DNA of 64,000 nucleotides from Rotaria macrura (taxonomy: Eukaryota; Rotifera; Eurotatoria; Philodinida; Philodinidae): NCBI GenBank assembly GCA_900239685.1, contig OENT01000467.1, positions 1-64,000 on the forward strand. Direction: 5' to 3'. The notes under the pieces were generated by a model that made no database searches, was not told where the DNA came from, and was given only the letters and a program-made list of their open reading frames with translations. Shown here piece after piece: positions 1 through 12,300 of the stretch. The translations under genes were made by a program, and so were the position numbers. How positions within the stretch are numbered: position 1 is the stretch's first letter; the number at the start of each line of letters is the position of its first letter.

Positions 1-6
1 AGTAAC

Positions 7-99
7 TTTTATATGGACTAATTTTCGTATCGATCAATTTTCGTATCGACTAATTTTAGTATCGATCAATTATGGTATCCACCAATTAATGTCGCTCAA
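7..99. repeat. 16-bp tandem repeat, about six units
   Basis: Six consecutive units of about 16 bp can be read: 7-21, 22-37, 38-53, 54-69, 70-85 and 86-99. Each follows the pattern TTTTCGTATCGATCAA with mutations. The middle three are nearly identical and the outer ones more diverged. It lies at the window edge, so the array may continue to the left. No coding potential is seen in it. Confidence 0.75.
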
Positions 100-343
100 T
101 TCAGATAGACCAGAAAAACACATACGTTTAGATATACTTATCATTAATAATTTTCTGTTAATTCAGCGCCCTCCCCTCTTCCTCAAAATTTGAAGTTTTC
201 GTCAGAAAAATGAAAAAAATGCATTTCGAGCTCTTTTGAGTGTGTAGATTATACATCAATACGACTTCCAGATTTTTTTCTCCTAAAATATCGATTTTAC
301 AATAAAAGTGCCACAGGCCTAACAGGTTTAGATATAGGGATTT

Positions 344-485
344 TAGAATTCGGGACATTATTTTTTTCGATTTGTCCCGAATCCCGTTTGTCCCGTACCG
401 AAAATTTATCGGGACAGTCCCGTTTGTCCAGCGGGACGGGATAAACGGGATTTTTCGGGATTCGGGACTGTCCCGCAGGACTCTA
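344..485. repeat. Cluster of GGGAC/GTCCC inverted motifs, possible remnant of a small DNA transposon
   Basis: This 140-bp stretch is far more GC-rich than its surroundings. It is packed with GGGAC, CGGGAT and the reverse complement GTCCCG in both orientations. The left edge (TAGAATTCGGGACA) and the reverse complement of the right edge (TAGAGTCCTGCGGGACA) are imperfect terminal inverted repeats. No target duplication is visible. Similar short-motif clusters occur inside the better-defined hAT-like elements of this window, so a MITE remnant is the likeliest reading. Confidence 0.4.
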
Positions 486-1560
486 GTCGTTCCATCTGAA
501 AGCGGAGGTGAATAAAACCCTTCAATAAAAATTTCAGCCTGCAAAATGTTCTTGTAGAAATGAATGCGTCGAAACTGCAGCTGTAGAATATATCGATGGA
601 GGAAAATTTAACGAATGAAGACGAAGTTTTCGGCGGTTGTTGTTTCGCTCGTCGATAGATTAATTTTTGGATGAATTCTGCTCGATAAAAAACTATTTTA
701 GGAAAGAGTCACCCCACCAGGCGACGTTTTTCACCCTAAGCGCGAAGTTCGGATTGGAGAGACAAAAGTAAGAGAATAGGTTTGCCTAAACGAAAGTATG
801 ACTTCACTGAGACCAGAACAAACAGAATTCCATGGGAACTTCGTGTCTCTCATCGAAAGTCTAAACTCGTCTCAATCGACGACCTTTAAGAGTTGAGAAC
901 GGCAGTTGATTTGTTGAAATAGTTATGCACAGAGAACGAAAACTGTTCGAACAAAAACCTAATTCAAGAGGGAAAACGTTAAAAGTGCGTATCCGGTCTA
1001 CTTACTACTTAAAGCATATTTTATGTAGCCGGTGACAGTCCGGATTCAATGTTATGACACTTATATTGTTCGAAAACATGTTGAAATTGTCATTGAGTGA
1101 AAACTGGGTTCTCGTTCTTCGCCCTCAAATATTCATGTTGATTGCCGAACACTGAACATCAGCGTGACTTCTACACGATGGTCTCCGCTCTGCAAGGCTC
1201 GTCGCTCGTCAAATCAGGGGCCAAAGTCTCGTCTGTCTATTTGTTAGGTAGCTCAGTCACTGACGTCGGATGGATCTCGTTCAGTGTTAGAAAATGTGAA
1301 CAATGTTCGATTCGCACAATTCCCTGAATAATTATCGTCGGTTTAAAATTTATTATTTCCTATTTTAAGATGTCACTGAACACTTTTTCATCCCGTCAGC
1401 TATTCCCTAGCCAAGCAACTTGTGTAAAGTATCGATGTTAAACAATTGAAGCTGTTAAAAGTATTCGGCTGAATAAGTTTTTCCTCGTGTCGAAGCATGC
1501 TTAATTAATCTGAATCATGCTGATTCGATCCTATTCGAGTGGCTTCTATGTTTCGAGGGA

Positions 1561-3655
1561 TCTGATTTGTTTCACGATAAACTCAATGCGATGATCATTC
1601 ATCGTTGGGCAATGAATAATTTCTGTTCTTCCTTTTCGGTCGATAAATACTTGACATCATCCGATAGAAAACTTGTTCTACTGATGTTCACGAGTTCTAC
1701 GAAGCGCATATTGTTAATTACAACGCTGATCGTAGTGGTCGTGGCTGCCGTCGTCACAGTCGTTGTTTGTTCGAGATCAAGAAAAAATCAAGGTGCATTG
1801 CTAAGCGAGTAAACTCTTCTCTCTCGTTTCACCAGAGAATAAAATCAATGAAACTGACGGTAAAAGGACGCAGAATCTCCTGAAATCGATCGAAGTCGAA
1901 AAAGAACTTCGGTCGTTTATCGAGTCAGTTCGACTTTCCTTTTTCGTCCAAGAGGTTGGGGAAGCAAACGTTTCAATGCCTATCAAGTGTACATACATTT
2001 CCAGTCGCTCAGTTATGAGAGATCGAATTTCTTCTTTTTCAAAAACGAACATTTTTCAATCTGTCTCTCTTTTTATGATATCAAAACGAAGAGAATATTT
2101 AGAGTCGAAGAATTGCTCAAACTTCGTCCAAAATATAATATCAGCGATTTTCTTCGAAAGACAGTTGAATCCGTCGCTTTCGATCACAATCAATTCGGAA
2201 TTCTGTTCGTCGTCGCCGTTCGCATTGTTTTCGTTCTCCTAGTTTCTCTTCTTCACATTTATGAACACGTTCTATTTTCCATTTCTTGACTATTTACTTT
2301 TTCGTTCGATAGGTACTTCAACAAAGTCGATTCCAAACGAGACCACCACTATGAACAACATTTTAACACACATCTCCAAGAATTCGGCGACTTGTAAGTT
2401 TTATACGCGTGTCCTTTTGATTAGTCGTCTAACGGAAAATTTATCACGGAAGAGTTTTGCCTCGTTTCCATTTTCAGTCTATTTCTCGCTGTACTTTCGC
2501 ACGTTCACTGTTTCATAGACGAAAGATTTTCTATGGTTCAACTATATTTGTGAATAACTGACTGGCAGGTGCAAGTGAAATCTAATTAGTTCAAAAGAAG
2601 TGAACATCAGTAGTTTATGCGAATCCAGCCCGACGATTTACTTTTTATGCATTTCTAAGTTATGATCAACGAGCATATTCGTTCGAATTTCTATCATTGT
2701 CACCGCTGATTTGACGCAAAGAAACGATTGAGCATTTGTTTCAGCTGATCAACATCTCACATGAAAATAGTCAATGACGATGATGAAAATGTTAAACTTG
2801 TCGACACTATTCGGGAGCGTTAGGAGGGTTTTGTCGATGAGCCAATCGAGTGACGCAGTCTAAGTGCGTAGTCTAAATAATGAAAGTTCTTCGCTTATTT
2901 GAATGTTGAATTAGATCGACTTCAGATTTCGTATTTTCAAAAGACAACGAATTGAGTCGATCGTTATTCTCGTGACATTTTTGAGATCTGTGATTCTCGA
3001 TCACTTTCCGTCTGACTTTCTTCGAGAGGGATAATGGAGAAAAGCATGTTGGTTCTTCTTATTGATATGAAAGGCATTAATTAACCTATCTGTACATGTT
3101 TAAAATATTTCAGTGAACTTTCAGTTTTTTCGTCGGGTGCTTTCCATTTTCGTGAGTCTAAACATGAAATAGTAAAGAATACTTTCTATGCATGTTGATT
3201 TCAGCATTGATTCTCTCTTTACTCTCTCGAGTAGAAGAAGACTCAGAGTTTTCAAGTGTGTTGACGCGGAGCAGGCTTCACTTAGACTCGTCCATTGCAG
3301 CGAGTAGACTTGAATCATTTCCTAATATAGATTAGAAAAAACAGCTTTCGATCGTGAAATTTCGTTTACATCGCGACGCTTGGGAGACGAGCAATATTGT
3401 TGGACTCCCCGTAAGCCGTTGAAGTATCACTTTCAATATAATATGTCGCGCAAATACAATGCGATTAAATTTGACTTGTACCGTTCGTGAATAGAACGAG
3501 TCTCTATGCACGGCAACAGCCTTCACAACAGGTTAGAAAGGTCAATGTATCTCATAAACTATTGTGCGTCACAGAGATCTAGATAAATCTTTGGATAACG
3601 GCCTCCTGCGAGCCATATTTCTCCATCCATCGGTAAGACATGTTATAAATTCTTT
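1561..3655 (+). other. Unrecognised exon-like segments, one with a membrane-spanning stretch
   Basis: Several plus-strand open segments are bounded by plausible splice sites, but I cannot join them into a convincing gene. The first (about 1567-1812) contains one strongly hydrophobic segment, ILLITTLIVVVVAAVVTVVV, preceded by Lys-Arg and followed by basic residues, like a single membrane anchor. A second open stretch runs from about 1951 to 2230. A third, about 2311-2393, is followed by a GTAAG donor. Others end at GTAAGCC (near 3410) and GTAAGAC (near 3632). No family is recognised. They could be a real rapidly evolving gene, a decayed gene, or chance. Splicing evidence would decide. Confidence 0.25.
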
Positions 3656-3990
3656 TCAAAACTGTATTGTGATTCATACTGGCCAGAGAATCTAAAATTA
3701 GACGAGGCGAAAGAGAAAAGCGTCTGATCTCATTCACTGCCAACGAGGAAACGTGACCTCCGAACTGTTCGAAAGAGACGAGGGTTTATTGCCGATTGAC
3801 GGAAGAATAGTTTTCAAAAGTATGTGTTTCGAATAGTTTGTGAAAGAATCAGTAATTCATCGCGCTGTTCACTATATTCGAAGAGAGGCGTGAACTTAAT
3901 TCAAGCATTTGCATCTTTCTCATGAACACGTGACTGAAAGAAGAAAGTCAACTTTGCAAAAAACAGTCTCATAAGCTTATTGTCGTCTAA

Positions 3991-4374
3991 GGCCTTGTCT
4001 ACACTAGAAAATTTAATGCGGATTAAATTTGAATTAAATATACATGCGTCTACACTGATAAATTTAATGCATCAATCAGAACTGAGAAATGGCCACTATG
4101 ATGTAGTCGAACTGAATATTTCTTGCACGTGTTCATGAAAAATCGTCGCCTCTGTCTTTCTATAGTTCATTTATCGTGTTTAAAACATCTATCTATCGAT
4201 GATATAAAGCGACTCTATCGAGGCATATTCATGGTTCTAATTAGTGGATCAAGTTCTTTCTGGATTGGTGCATTAAAACTTAATGCGACTCTGAAACCGC
4301 ATTAAAAGTGAATTAAATTTTCGACCAATCATCTTTCTTAATTTCGCATTAAATTTTCTAGTGTAGACAAGGCC
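3991..4374. mobile_element. PIF/Harbinger-type MITE with 3-bp TAA target duplication
   Basis: A non-autonomous DNA transposon of 384 bp. Its left end begins GGCCTTGTCTACACTAGAAA and its right end (4345-4374) is the exact reverse complement over about 30 bp. The element is flanked by TAA on both sides (3988-3990 and 4375-4377). A 3-bp TAA/TTA duplication with TIRs starting GG is characteristic of the PIF/Harbinger superfamily. Inside the left end a second copy of the TIR-like motif GTCTACACTGATAAATTTAA follows. The interior has no transposase ORF. The near-perfect TIRs suggest it moved fairly recently. Confidence 0.85.
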
Positions 4375-5127
4375 TAACAGAGAAGTTCTCTTCGATATAC
4401 TTTTGATTGAAATGGATGCAGAGGAAGACATCTGTCTCACTTCCTTTGAATCAAATATTATGTTAAGTCGTATCGAAATGTTTTGAATTGCTGGAGTCTC
4501 TTGTTTATATTTGTTCGATTGTCTTAGTACTTTTGACATTGAAATACCTACATGCGCTGCAATGTGAGTATAAAGACACTGATTAAAGCGGATAGACCAT
4601 GGAGAGCATTTGATGAACGTGATCGATTAATCGAAAAGGTTATCCAGCTGGCGACTATAATCATGAAATGTTGAATGAAGAAGAATACGCGCATTCTTCA
4701 GTCTAGAATCTCAACAAGAGTCATCTTGAATTTTCGTCATCATGACATTTTCGATGCAGCAAAGTAAATTTATCTCTCGATTTCACATGACTCTTTGACG
4801 TACGATGCAGATCTAAACGAAATCAACGTTGAGTTGTAAAACTTTAATTTAAGAATTTGTTTACAGAAGTCCGATTTCCAATGTTCTAAGTATGTATAGA
4901 TAATGTTCTCGATCAGCATGCGATTCTTTTACACCAGATGTCACTGTGTGAATGCGGAGAGATTAACATTTTTCGACTTATTTTTCTTCATGTCGTCGAA
5001 TGCAAAACAGAGTAGCCAGAAAATATTTGACTTCAGTCGAGTTCTGCGCAACTGACTCATGTTAATTATTGCTTCCTACCGTTGACTTACAATAAATGTG
5101 CCGCATGTTTTGCACGAATAACCGAAA

Positions 5128-5774
5128 ATGAATAATCGCTCCTTTGCCTTTCATGAATCATTTAACGTTGAAGTTAAAACTACCGATCGAACATCAACAA
5201 GAAGGATTGTGACCGCAGCGGAACAAATTCCAATAACAAGAAGAGGTGATCCCATCATTGGCATATTTAATTCAACAGCTGGTGGATCTACTGATGGTAT
5301 TTTCGGTATATATATCCATCTGTTGCTGAAATGCCTCCACAAGCTATTGATGGTCGGTTAACTACGAAGTACCTTAATTATGGATATGAAGGTGTTTTGA
5401 ATGGCGTTGCAATAGATCCTGGCATCGCTACTGGTTTTATTGTAATACCAAGCATAAGCACAGCTTCCGTGGCTAACGGGATTGTTTTTGCAACTGGAAA
5501 CGACTTCCCCGATCGTGATCCAATTACTGTAACTCTTGAAGGAACGAATGCAACTGATTATAAAATGCTTGATTTTGGTTCGAGTTGGATATTGATCTAT
5601 AGTGGTTCAACTGGCATCGATCTCGGAACTATACCTGCTCGTTCTGCATACGTGCCACAGCAAAAGTTTGAGAATACGATTGCTTTTAGGAGTTATCGGC
5701 TGCTCATTACTTCAAAACGTAATAAGAGTGACAGCGTTCAGTATGCTGAAGTTCACATTTTAGGTTACATTTGA
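5128..5774 (+). pseudogene. Discoidin-like (galactose-binding-fold) protein ORF broken by a frameshift
   Basis: Two adjacent plus-strand frames encode one protein. Frame one starts at ATG 5128 and runs through the motif GDPIIGIFNSTAGGST. Frame two carries YPSVAEMPPQAIDG, then TKYLNYGYEG, TGFIVIP, FATGNDFPDRDP and the C-terminal SVQYAEVHILGYI before the stop at 5772-5774. The second part resembles the beta-sandwich discoidin/F5-8C-like domains that end in such a strand, and resembles bdelloid families I know of. The break lies at the (TA)n run around 5312-5320. One extra TA unit accounts for the shift, so it may be a slippage mutation or a sequencing error. A 47-nt GT...AG intron (5297-5343) would also restore the frame, but would remove residues that look conserved. 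The start at 5128 may not be the true N-terminus, since a signal or membrane exon upstream is possible. AATAAA lies at 5920. Confidence 0.6.
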
Positions 5775-6535
5775 AAATCAGGCAGCAAGTATTGCTGACC
5801 TGAAATTAATATTCGTATACTTTTGCTGTAAAATGCATTCTGTAATAGTGTGTTGTCGTGCTTATTGTCACTTCTGCCATTACTTCTTCGTTCAGATTAC
5901 TTATCAAAATGGTTTCAAGAATAAATCAAGTGTGATCAATGTATTCTTCAAGCGCCTTTTCTCAAGTATCAAGCGAAGAGAGTGTAGATGCCGGTAAAAA
6001 TAATTCTTCGGGTTCAACAGAGTGAGCGTTGCGTAGGACACCTGTCACAACGTAGTTCAGTTGAAGAATTCTTCACGTTCACCTGCGGCATACCTTAGAA
6101 AAGTGCATTAGAATGCTTCAAATGAAATTTCAATTTATCTGAAATATAAATAGTGACAAGATGTAAGAATTTCAATAATTTTTCCAGGAAAAAGACGACG
6201 CTCGAATCTTTCAATGGGACACTAGATTATGATCATACTAAACAGCTATCGAGTTTACAACTTCAGCCAAATTTGAGCGACACAATATACTGCGTGAGAT
6301 GATTTACAACTAAGGCTGAGTTTCTTCTTACAATAAGATTGAAAGTGAGTTGTTGGAATTTGGCAGAAATGCACAACTGATCTCCAGTTTTTTCAGGGAT
6401 ACATAGCTAAAAACGTAAACATTTCAAAATGAATGGCGACATGACTTCTCTTCATACATGGAGTTTTTCTTATCGTTTTCAACTATAGTTTAGTTTAGCT
6501 GTGATCTTCAAATTGATCGGCCTCTTTATTTATTT
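5775..6535. other. Intergenic, no gene seen
   Basis: AT-rich sequence after the discoidin-like ORF, with an AATAAA signal at 5920-5925. No coding frame, RNA gene or repeat array is supported here. Confidence 0.5.
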
Positions 6536-6543
6536 CTCCTGGC

Positions 6544-7307
6544 TAGAGATATGCAGGGCTGCTCTACCCTGCAGGGTAGGGTAGGTTGCAGGGTATGCAT
6601 TCGGAAGGGTGGAGTACAATATGATGGAAGTAAAAATCCAATAAATTAAAGTTGAGTCAGAAAAAGAAAGAAATCATGAAAATTAAAGTAAACGTATTCT
6701 CAGCTCAGTCGTTAAGAAGGTGACTAACTTCGAGCGGCATATCCCGACCATTACTCATGTGTAGGATAAACAATCCAACCGTAATTCAATCACAAAAACG
6801 CATTAGTATATTGTACTTATATAGTAATGATATAAGTTCGAACGTTGGTGAAAACAATCGATTGTATTTCATTTGTCATTTCATGTGTTGTACTGTTGTC
6901 TTTGAATTCATGCTTTGTTACAACGATTTTTATTTGTAAATATGTCCGAAAAATTATCGAAAACTACATAAGATGGGAAAAAACGAGTAATTTTGATGAA
7001 CCTTAAAGCATGGGCGGTGGTTCTGAGGAGTAAGGAAAAATAAGAATAACAAGCCATAAAGATATTATAATGTAAAATTTACAGTGTAGAGTAGGGTAAA
7101 CAAATCTAAAACTTTTGCAGGGTATGGTAGGATGAGGGAAAGAATTGTAGAAATTTTGCAGGGTAGGGTAGGGTGCAGGGGTAAGCACCTCGTAGGGTAG
7201 GGTAGGGGCAGGGTAGAGGACCTACAAGGTAGGGTAGGACAAAGGGTAAAGAAAAATTCCTTTATCAGGGTACAGGGTAAGAGAGAAGCTTATCCTGCAC
7301 ATCTCTA
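6544..7307. mobile_element. hAT-type MITE with 8-bp target duplication and GGGTA repeats
   Basis: A 764-bp element flanked by a perfect 8-bp direct repeat CTCCTGGC (6536-6543 and 7308-7315). Its termini are inverted: TAGAGATATGCAGG at the left and the complement of TAGAGATGTGCAGG at the right. An 8-bp duplication plus TIRs beginning TAGAGATG is the classical signature of hAT transposons. There is no transposase, so it is non-autonomous. Just inside each end are many copies of GGGTAGGGTA and GCAGGGTA (6562-6600 and 7085-7285), probably subterminal transposase-binding repeats. The middle is AT-rich. Confidence 0.85.
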
Positions 7308-7315
7308 CTCCTGGC

Positions 7316-8790
7316 AATTATTGTATCTAGCGAGGCTTTATTTCTACGTCTACGGAAGAAACTCAGCCAGTTGTCAATCAACGACGTTTGCTTGATTTCA
7401 CTGAACACTCTGAAAAACACATGACTCTTTTTAAGAACTTTTCATCCACCAATTACTTTGACCTTAAATTCTTACAAAGAGTATTCGCTATCTTAACTCA
7501 GTCGACTATGAATATGAGGAAGAATCATTAACGAGAAGTTACCATTGTTTTTTTCAATTATCTGTGTTGCAGTTGAATTTAAATATTTTCCAAAATAATC
7601 AAAGCCAGCTTCCATGCGACGCTCTTAGAATATTTGTCTGCAGCTCTCTTTTCTACCTCTCCTTAGTAACTGAGTGCTCTCAATTGAGTTAGGCTTACAC
7701 TCGTTGAAAGTCAATACTGAATTTTGACTTTTGTATGCGTAATGATTTGACTGTTTTTGTAAATAATCTTGTTGTTACGTGAACTATGTTGCAAAAGAAC
7801 CAGCTTTTTTAATAATATTTTTTACTTTCATCCGGATGATCTTTTGGTTTGGAGTAAAAATGAACGATTATAAAAGAGTATTTTATGTTGTTAATGTTAA
7901 AAGAGTCAAATCTTGTAAATGAAGAATTCAGTTTGCAACTTTAAGGCGACAAAAAAACTATTGTGCCAATGAACTCACAGAAGACTGTTGATTTTTATCA
8001 AGACGCGTGTCTCATTTATATGACAATGAAATAGCATTCAATATACTTTGAAAACGATGCAGATTTTATGGACTTTTACACTTTGATCGTTTTTAGTAAT
8101 TGCTTATTTTCTAGTTTACTTCTAAATTTTTGTGTCCTGTTTACCTTGGCTATACACCGTTGTTATGTGTAGTTCTAGCGATGAAGGAACCGGCAATGTA
8201 GAGGAACCCGCAAGAACTGAAAAAAAGGAAGACGTAATCAAGTAGGTGTGGCACGTTGTTACATAATGCGAAACTTAGAAAGGAAGCTTCAGAAGAGCAC
8301 AAAACGTCCTACAAGCAACCAACTTAGTGAAGCTGAAAATTCCTATTGATGAAATTGTTTCTGTACGATTGAATTTTGTTACTTCTTTCTGAGGAACAAT
8401 TTATTATAATAATTATCCCGACTGTTTTTTGTTTCATATTGAAAATATTTAGTTTTTTGCCTGGCATAGATGTGAACATTATGAATTCTAACAGAGTAGC
8501 TCTCCTTTTATTTTTGTCACGGCTAAAGGAAACTGTCGACACTATGGTCGCCCATCATGTTGTCTTTTGCAAATTATATTGACATTCACAAGATTTCTTA
8601 GAGAAATGCATCTTCTGTAATCAGTAGAATTGTGGTATGTTTTGGAAAGTTTACATTTGAAAAGAAAAATAACAGAATAATGAGTTTTCGTGTCATTTAT
8701 GAATTGTTCGTTTAACGAGAGCATTGAGATGCGCTATCGTTACATCGTAAAACACGATAGTAGCCGATGTATTGGTTGGTTTCATAATTG
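7316..8790. other. Intergenic, no gene seen
   Basis: AT-rich sequence with only short open frames lacking splice sites or recognisable motifs. Nothing further is supported. Confidence 0.5.
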
Positions 8791-8792
8791 TC

Positions 8793-9368
8793 CTCTCTGA
8801 AATGTCGCCCCATAAATATTCCTGGAAGGAAATATGTTCTAAACAATTTCTCCTTCGAAAAAATGTCCTTGGGGGAAATATCTCTGGCTATAAATGTGCT
8901 TGTGCGGAAGAACCTTGAGAAATAAGTGAATCGATCTAAAATATCGTTCTAATGGGACGTAGATGGCGCTGATGACATTCGTCATAATTGTGAATCTAAT
9001 CGAAATATTCGAAAAATACAACCTGATCTGTGTGGGATTTTGCTTGTTTTATTATTATCGACTCGTACTCAAACTGCATATAGGTGATAATCTCTTCTAC
9101 GAAAACAACTAGAAGCATATGGCAATAAGTAATGCGATGGAGCTGGATATGCGACGTAGTTGCGGAATATTTCAGATGGAAGGAGACTGTTTTTCTGAGA
9201 TATTTTTTCTTAGACGTTTCCGAAAGAGAACATTTTTTCTGGCACTTTTTTCCAAGGAGTTTCGACACAAGACATTCTCTATTGGGATTTTCGTTCAAGG
9301 ACATTGTACCTGAAACATCCTTATGGGCACATTTTAGAAAGGGCATTTTGTCGGGGGTAAACATGACA
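8793..9368. repeat. Degenerate repeats of an AAATGTCC(TT) motif, possibly an old MITE
   Basis: The motif AAATGTCCTT and variants (AATGTCGCCCC, AATGCCCTTT, AATGTTCTC) recur at roughly 25-bp spacing. They are on the plus strand near 8800-8880 and, as complements, between 9170 and 9365. Opposite-oriented motif clusters at the two ends of a 570-bp stretch recall the subterminal repeats of the other elements here. The ends are not clean inverted repeats and no target duplication is visible. Open frames in this stretch are by-products of the repeats. Confidence 0.3.
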
Positions 9369-9369
9369 T

Positions 9370-12300
9370 AATTTGATATTTTAAAGATATTCGATATTCA
9401 TTTTTCTAAAATCGCACTTCCTGTGGGGATTTGTATCGATCGAATAGTTAATACGTCGAACATTGCAACACTCGGTCGATACAAAATAGTAAATCATGCA
9501 TGCTTTCTTTCGTTTATTGCACTTTCCATGACAAATTCATTATATTCGACTGCTATGAGTAAAACCTCAGTGAAAAACATAGGATTCTTTAATTATCGAT
9601 CGCAGATGCATTCGATGGACTCAACTTGTTTTTGAATAAAAAAGAACAACATCGAGGGATTGGAAAGCTCTTGTTGCATTTGATTTAACTTTTTCAGAAA
9701 GTGCATTTGAACTCAAATCTGAATACGTAGAGTAATAGAAAAATCTCACGACTCTCACAATAAACCATAACTTTCTTATGATGTATTTGCAGGATAACGA
9801 TGGAAATGTAACTGTACCATTTTGTCTGGCAGTATCAATTACTTTGAGATGAATTCTTTGTTAAATCGAAATTTATTTCAATACAGATAATATTCATTTG
9901 CCCATGAGATAAGTTAAACATGGACCTTAACCGATGGGTCACTATGAATTTTGACTGTCAAGAAAACCAGCTTCACTTACTCCAAGTTTAGGAATAGATA
10001 GATAGTCGTAATCACAGATTTTATCAATTCATGCTCATTGAAGAATACTGAATGAATGTTTTCTGATGAAGGAATGCGACAAAACAAGTATTTTCTCTGA
10101 TTTTGCAATAATATTTCTAAATCTTGTTCAGACAAGATTTAGCACGTTTCAATGACGAATGGTTATTTTCTGCGTCTTCTACAGACGTGATCACGATGAT
10201 TTACCTCTGTATGAGTATGATTGTGCGTATGCTTTTCTTGAATTTCATTTGCTTTGCATGCCCGAGTTATTCGTTTCCCATCATATACTTGCATATGCAT
10301 ATTTATAATGCATTCTTCCTCTCTTTGGTTTCCTTTTTTCTCCAACTCATCTATGATTATTTTCTGTTATTTTATATTTTATGTCATGAGCTTCTTTCTC
10401 TTCTCTTCTCTTCTCGTTCTTTCTGTTATACACACACACACAATGCTGCAGTTGTCGAAAAAATAGATTTGAATCATAAATTACAAGTGGTATACAGATC
10501 TTCCAGAGATCTACACATTCTATCGTAAAAAATAGTTTAGAAGGCTGCCGACCGATATTGACTTCATCGATCTGTGTCGTCGATGGACACCGTCGACAAT
10601 GTTTTCACAGTCACAGTCACTGACTTTTATGTTCTACGATAGTGTCTATCTCACATGCTGTCAGTAAATAAAGATTTTAATCAAGCATATCTATTTGATC
10701 AAATTATTTTTTTCCACGTGTTAATCTATGTTTTCTTTCGAGACGCTTTCATTACGAATCACCGGGGATGTTAGAATTCTTCGAATGTTATCGTAAGAAA
10801 AGATTCGTCACGTAATCGATAAGCCAGTATCAATTATGTGCTCGATCTTGATACATATTTTACATGGATTATTTTCAAGTGTGATATGATTGATCATTTC
10901 TTTTAATGCGACGTCAACTTTTGATAAAAGCTATCAAGTGCCTTTTTATTTGACATTTCTTTGTAATTGATGTCTTATGCACTCCATGCTGCTGCGTCGT
11001 TCAATTAGATACGAATTTGAAATCGATCTTAGAACCCTTGATAATATTATGTAATTCTTAAATCTAGTCTAATAGCAGACTTTTTAAAATTTACTGGTAG
11101 TTTGTTTTTTATCCAGAAGCACGTCGAATGTATTAGTTGTTTTTCCGTCGACGAATGTATTTGTTTTTGATTGGATAAAAACAAAAGTATAAATGATATT
11201 ATTTGTTGTGATCATCAGATGAAAACATTTCTTAGAAAGTTTACTCATTTTGATAATTATTTAAGTAAAGTACAAAAGAAAATCAAAATAGCGTCTCCTA
11301 TGAATGAATGAGAAATGAAAACTTAGTGTTTATCACGATAATTCTTCCGTGTAGCTTTAGTCATGTACGCTGTTTTAGTTCGGTATCATAGACGAATTCA
11401 GCCTTCATCTGGCTATGCTGGGTTTCGAACAAATAGAACACAAGAAAACAATCAACTGTTCAGCTGATATAAATCAGAGAAATGATTTTAGATAATTTAT
11501 ATTAATATGATCGAAGTTTTAATGAACTTATTGTTCTACTCATGATAATCGTTCTAAACACGCATTGTAACAGTAACTTATATGATAGATTATCATCAAG
11601 AAAATGTCCATGAATCTCAATAAAATAAATGAAGCGTATAACGAATCGATGCAGTCTTAATGCTGAAAGAACGGAATCTGATTGAATGACAAAACGATAC
11701 CGCTAAGATTTACAGAACAAATTTATAGAGCTTCATCGATGCTTTAAGATGCTTTGTGAATCTTTGACTGTGCTTAGAGAAATACTTCAAGCTTACAAAT
11801 TCGAGAAACTTTGAGCAAGAACAAGTTTAAACCATTAGAAAACTTGTCCAATTCATGGATTTGTATAAATATGAATAATAGACATTGACGAGGATGTGAT
11901 CGTATTTTGAGATGATTATTTACATTTCTAACAATGTTATTGATCGATTTTGCTTTATTTGCGTAAATTAAACTGTTTTCGTAGTCGCGCTCATTTATTT
12001 GTAATCGAGTATTAAACTAAAACGGGTCAATCGATAATTTATCGTTGGCTAAATTTTCAAATCGAACGAAAAGTTGATTTCTTAAAGTGATGGAAATGGT
12101 GCAGTGAATAGATTCAAGTAGCTGTCAGTAGCTAACAGTGTACGTCACCAAGATTTAGCTTCATGAAATAAACTATCGGCTGAAGACGCATATCGGATAT
12201 GAATCTTTTGATGAAATTAAAATGATTAATCAACAAACATAACGAATATCATTCATTAAATATGATGCGTTATAAGAAAATGTATTCAGGTGCAAACATA

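Noticed and set aside
158-544. 128-aa minus-strand open frame
   Set aside because: It runs through the GGGAC inverted-motif cluster and has no recognisable domain; it is best explained by the repeat.
7085-7285. TAGGGT-like repeats as interstitial telomere sequence
   Set aside because: The repeats are irregular, lie inside an element with hAT ends and an 8-bp duplication, and occur just inside both ends.
10124-10528. 134-aa plus-strand open frame
   Set aside because: Phe/Ser/His-rich product of T-rich and CA-rich simple sequence, with no splice context or motif.
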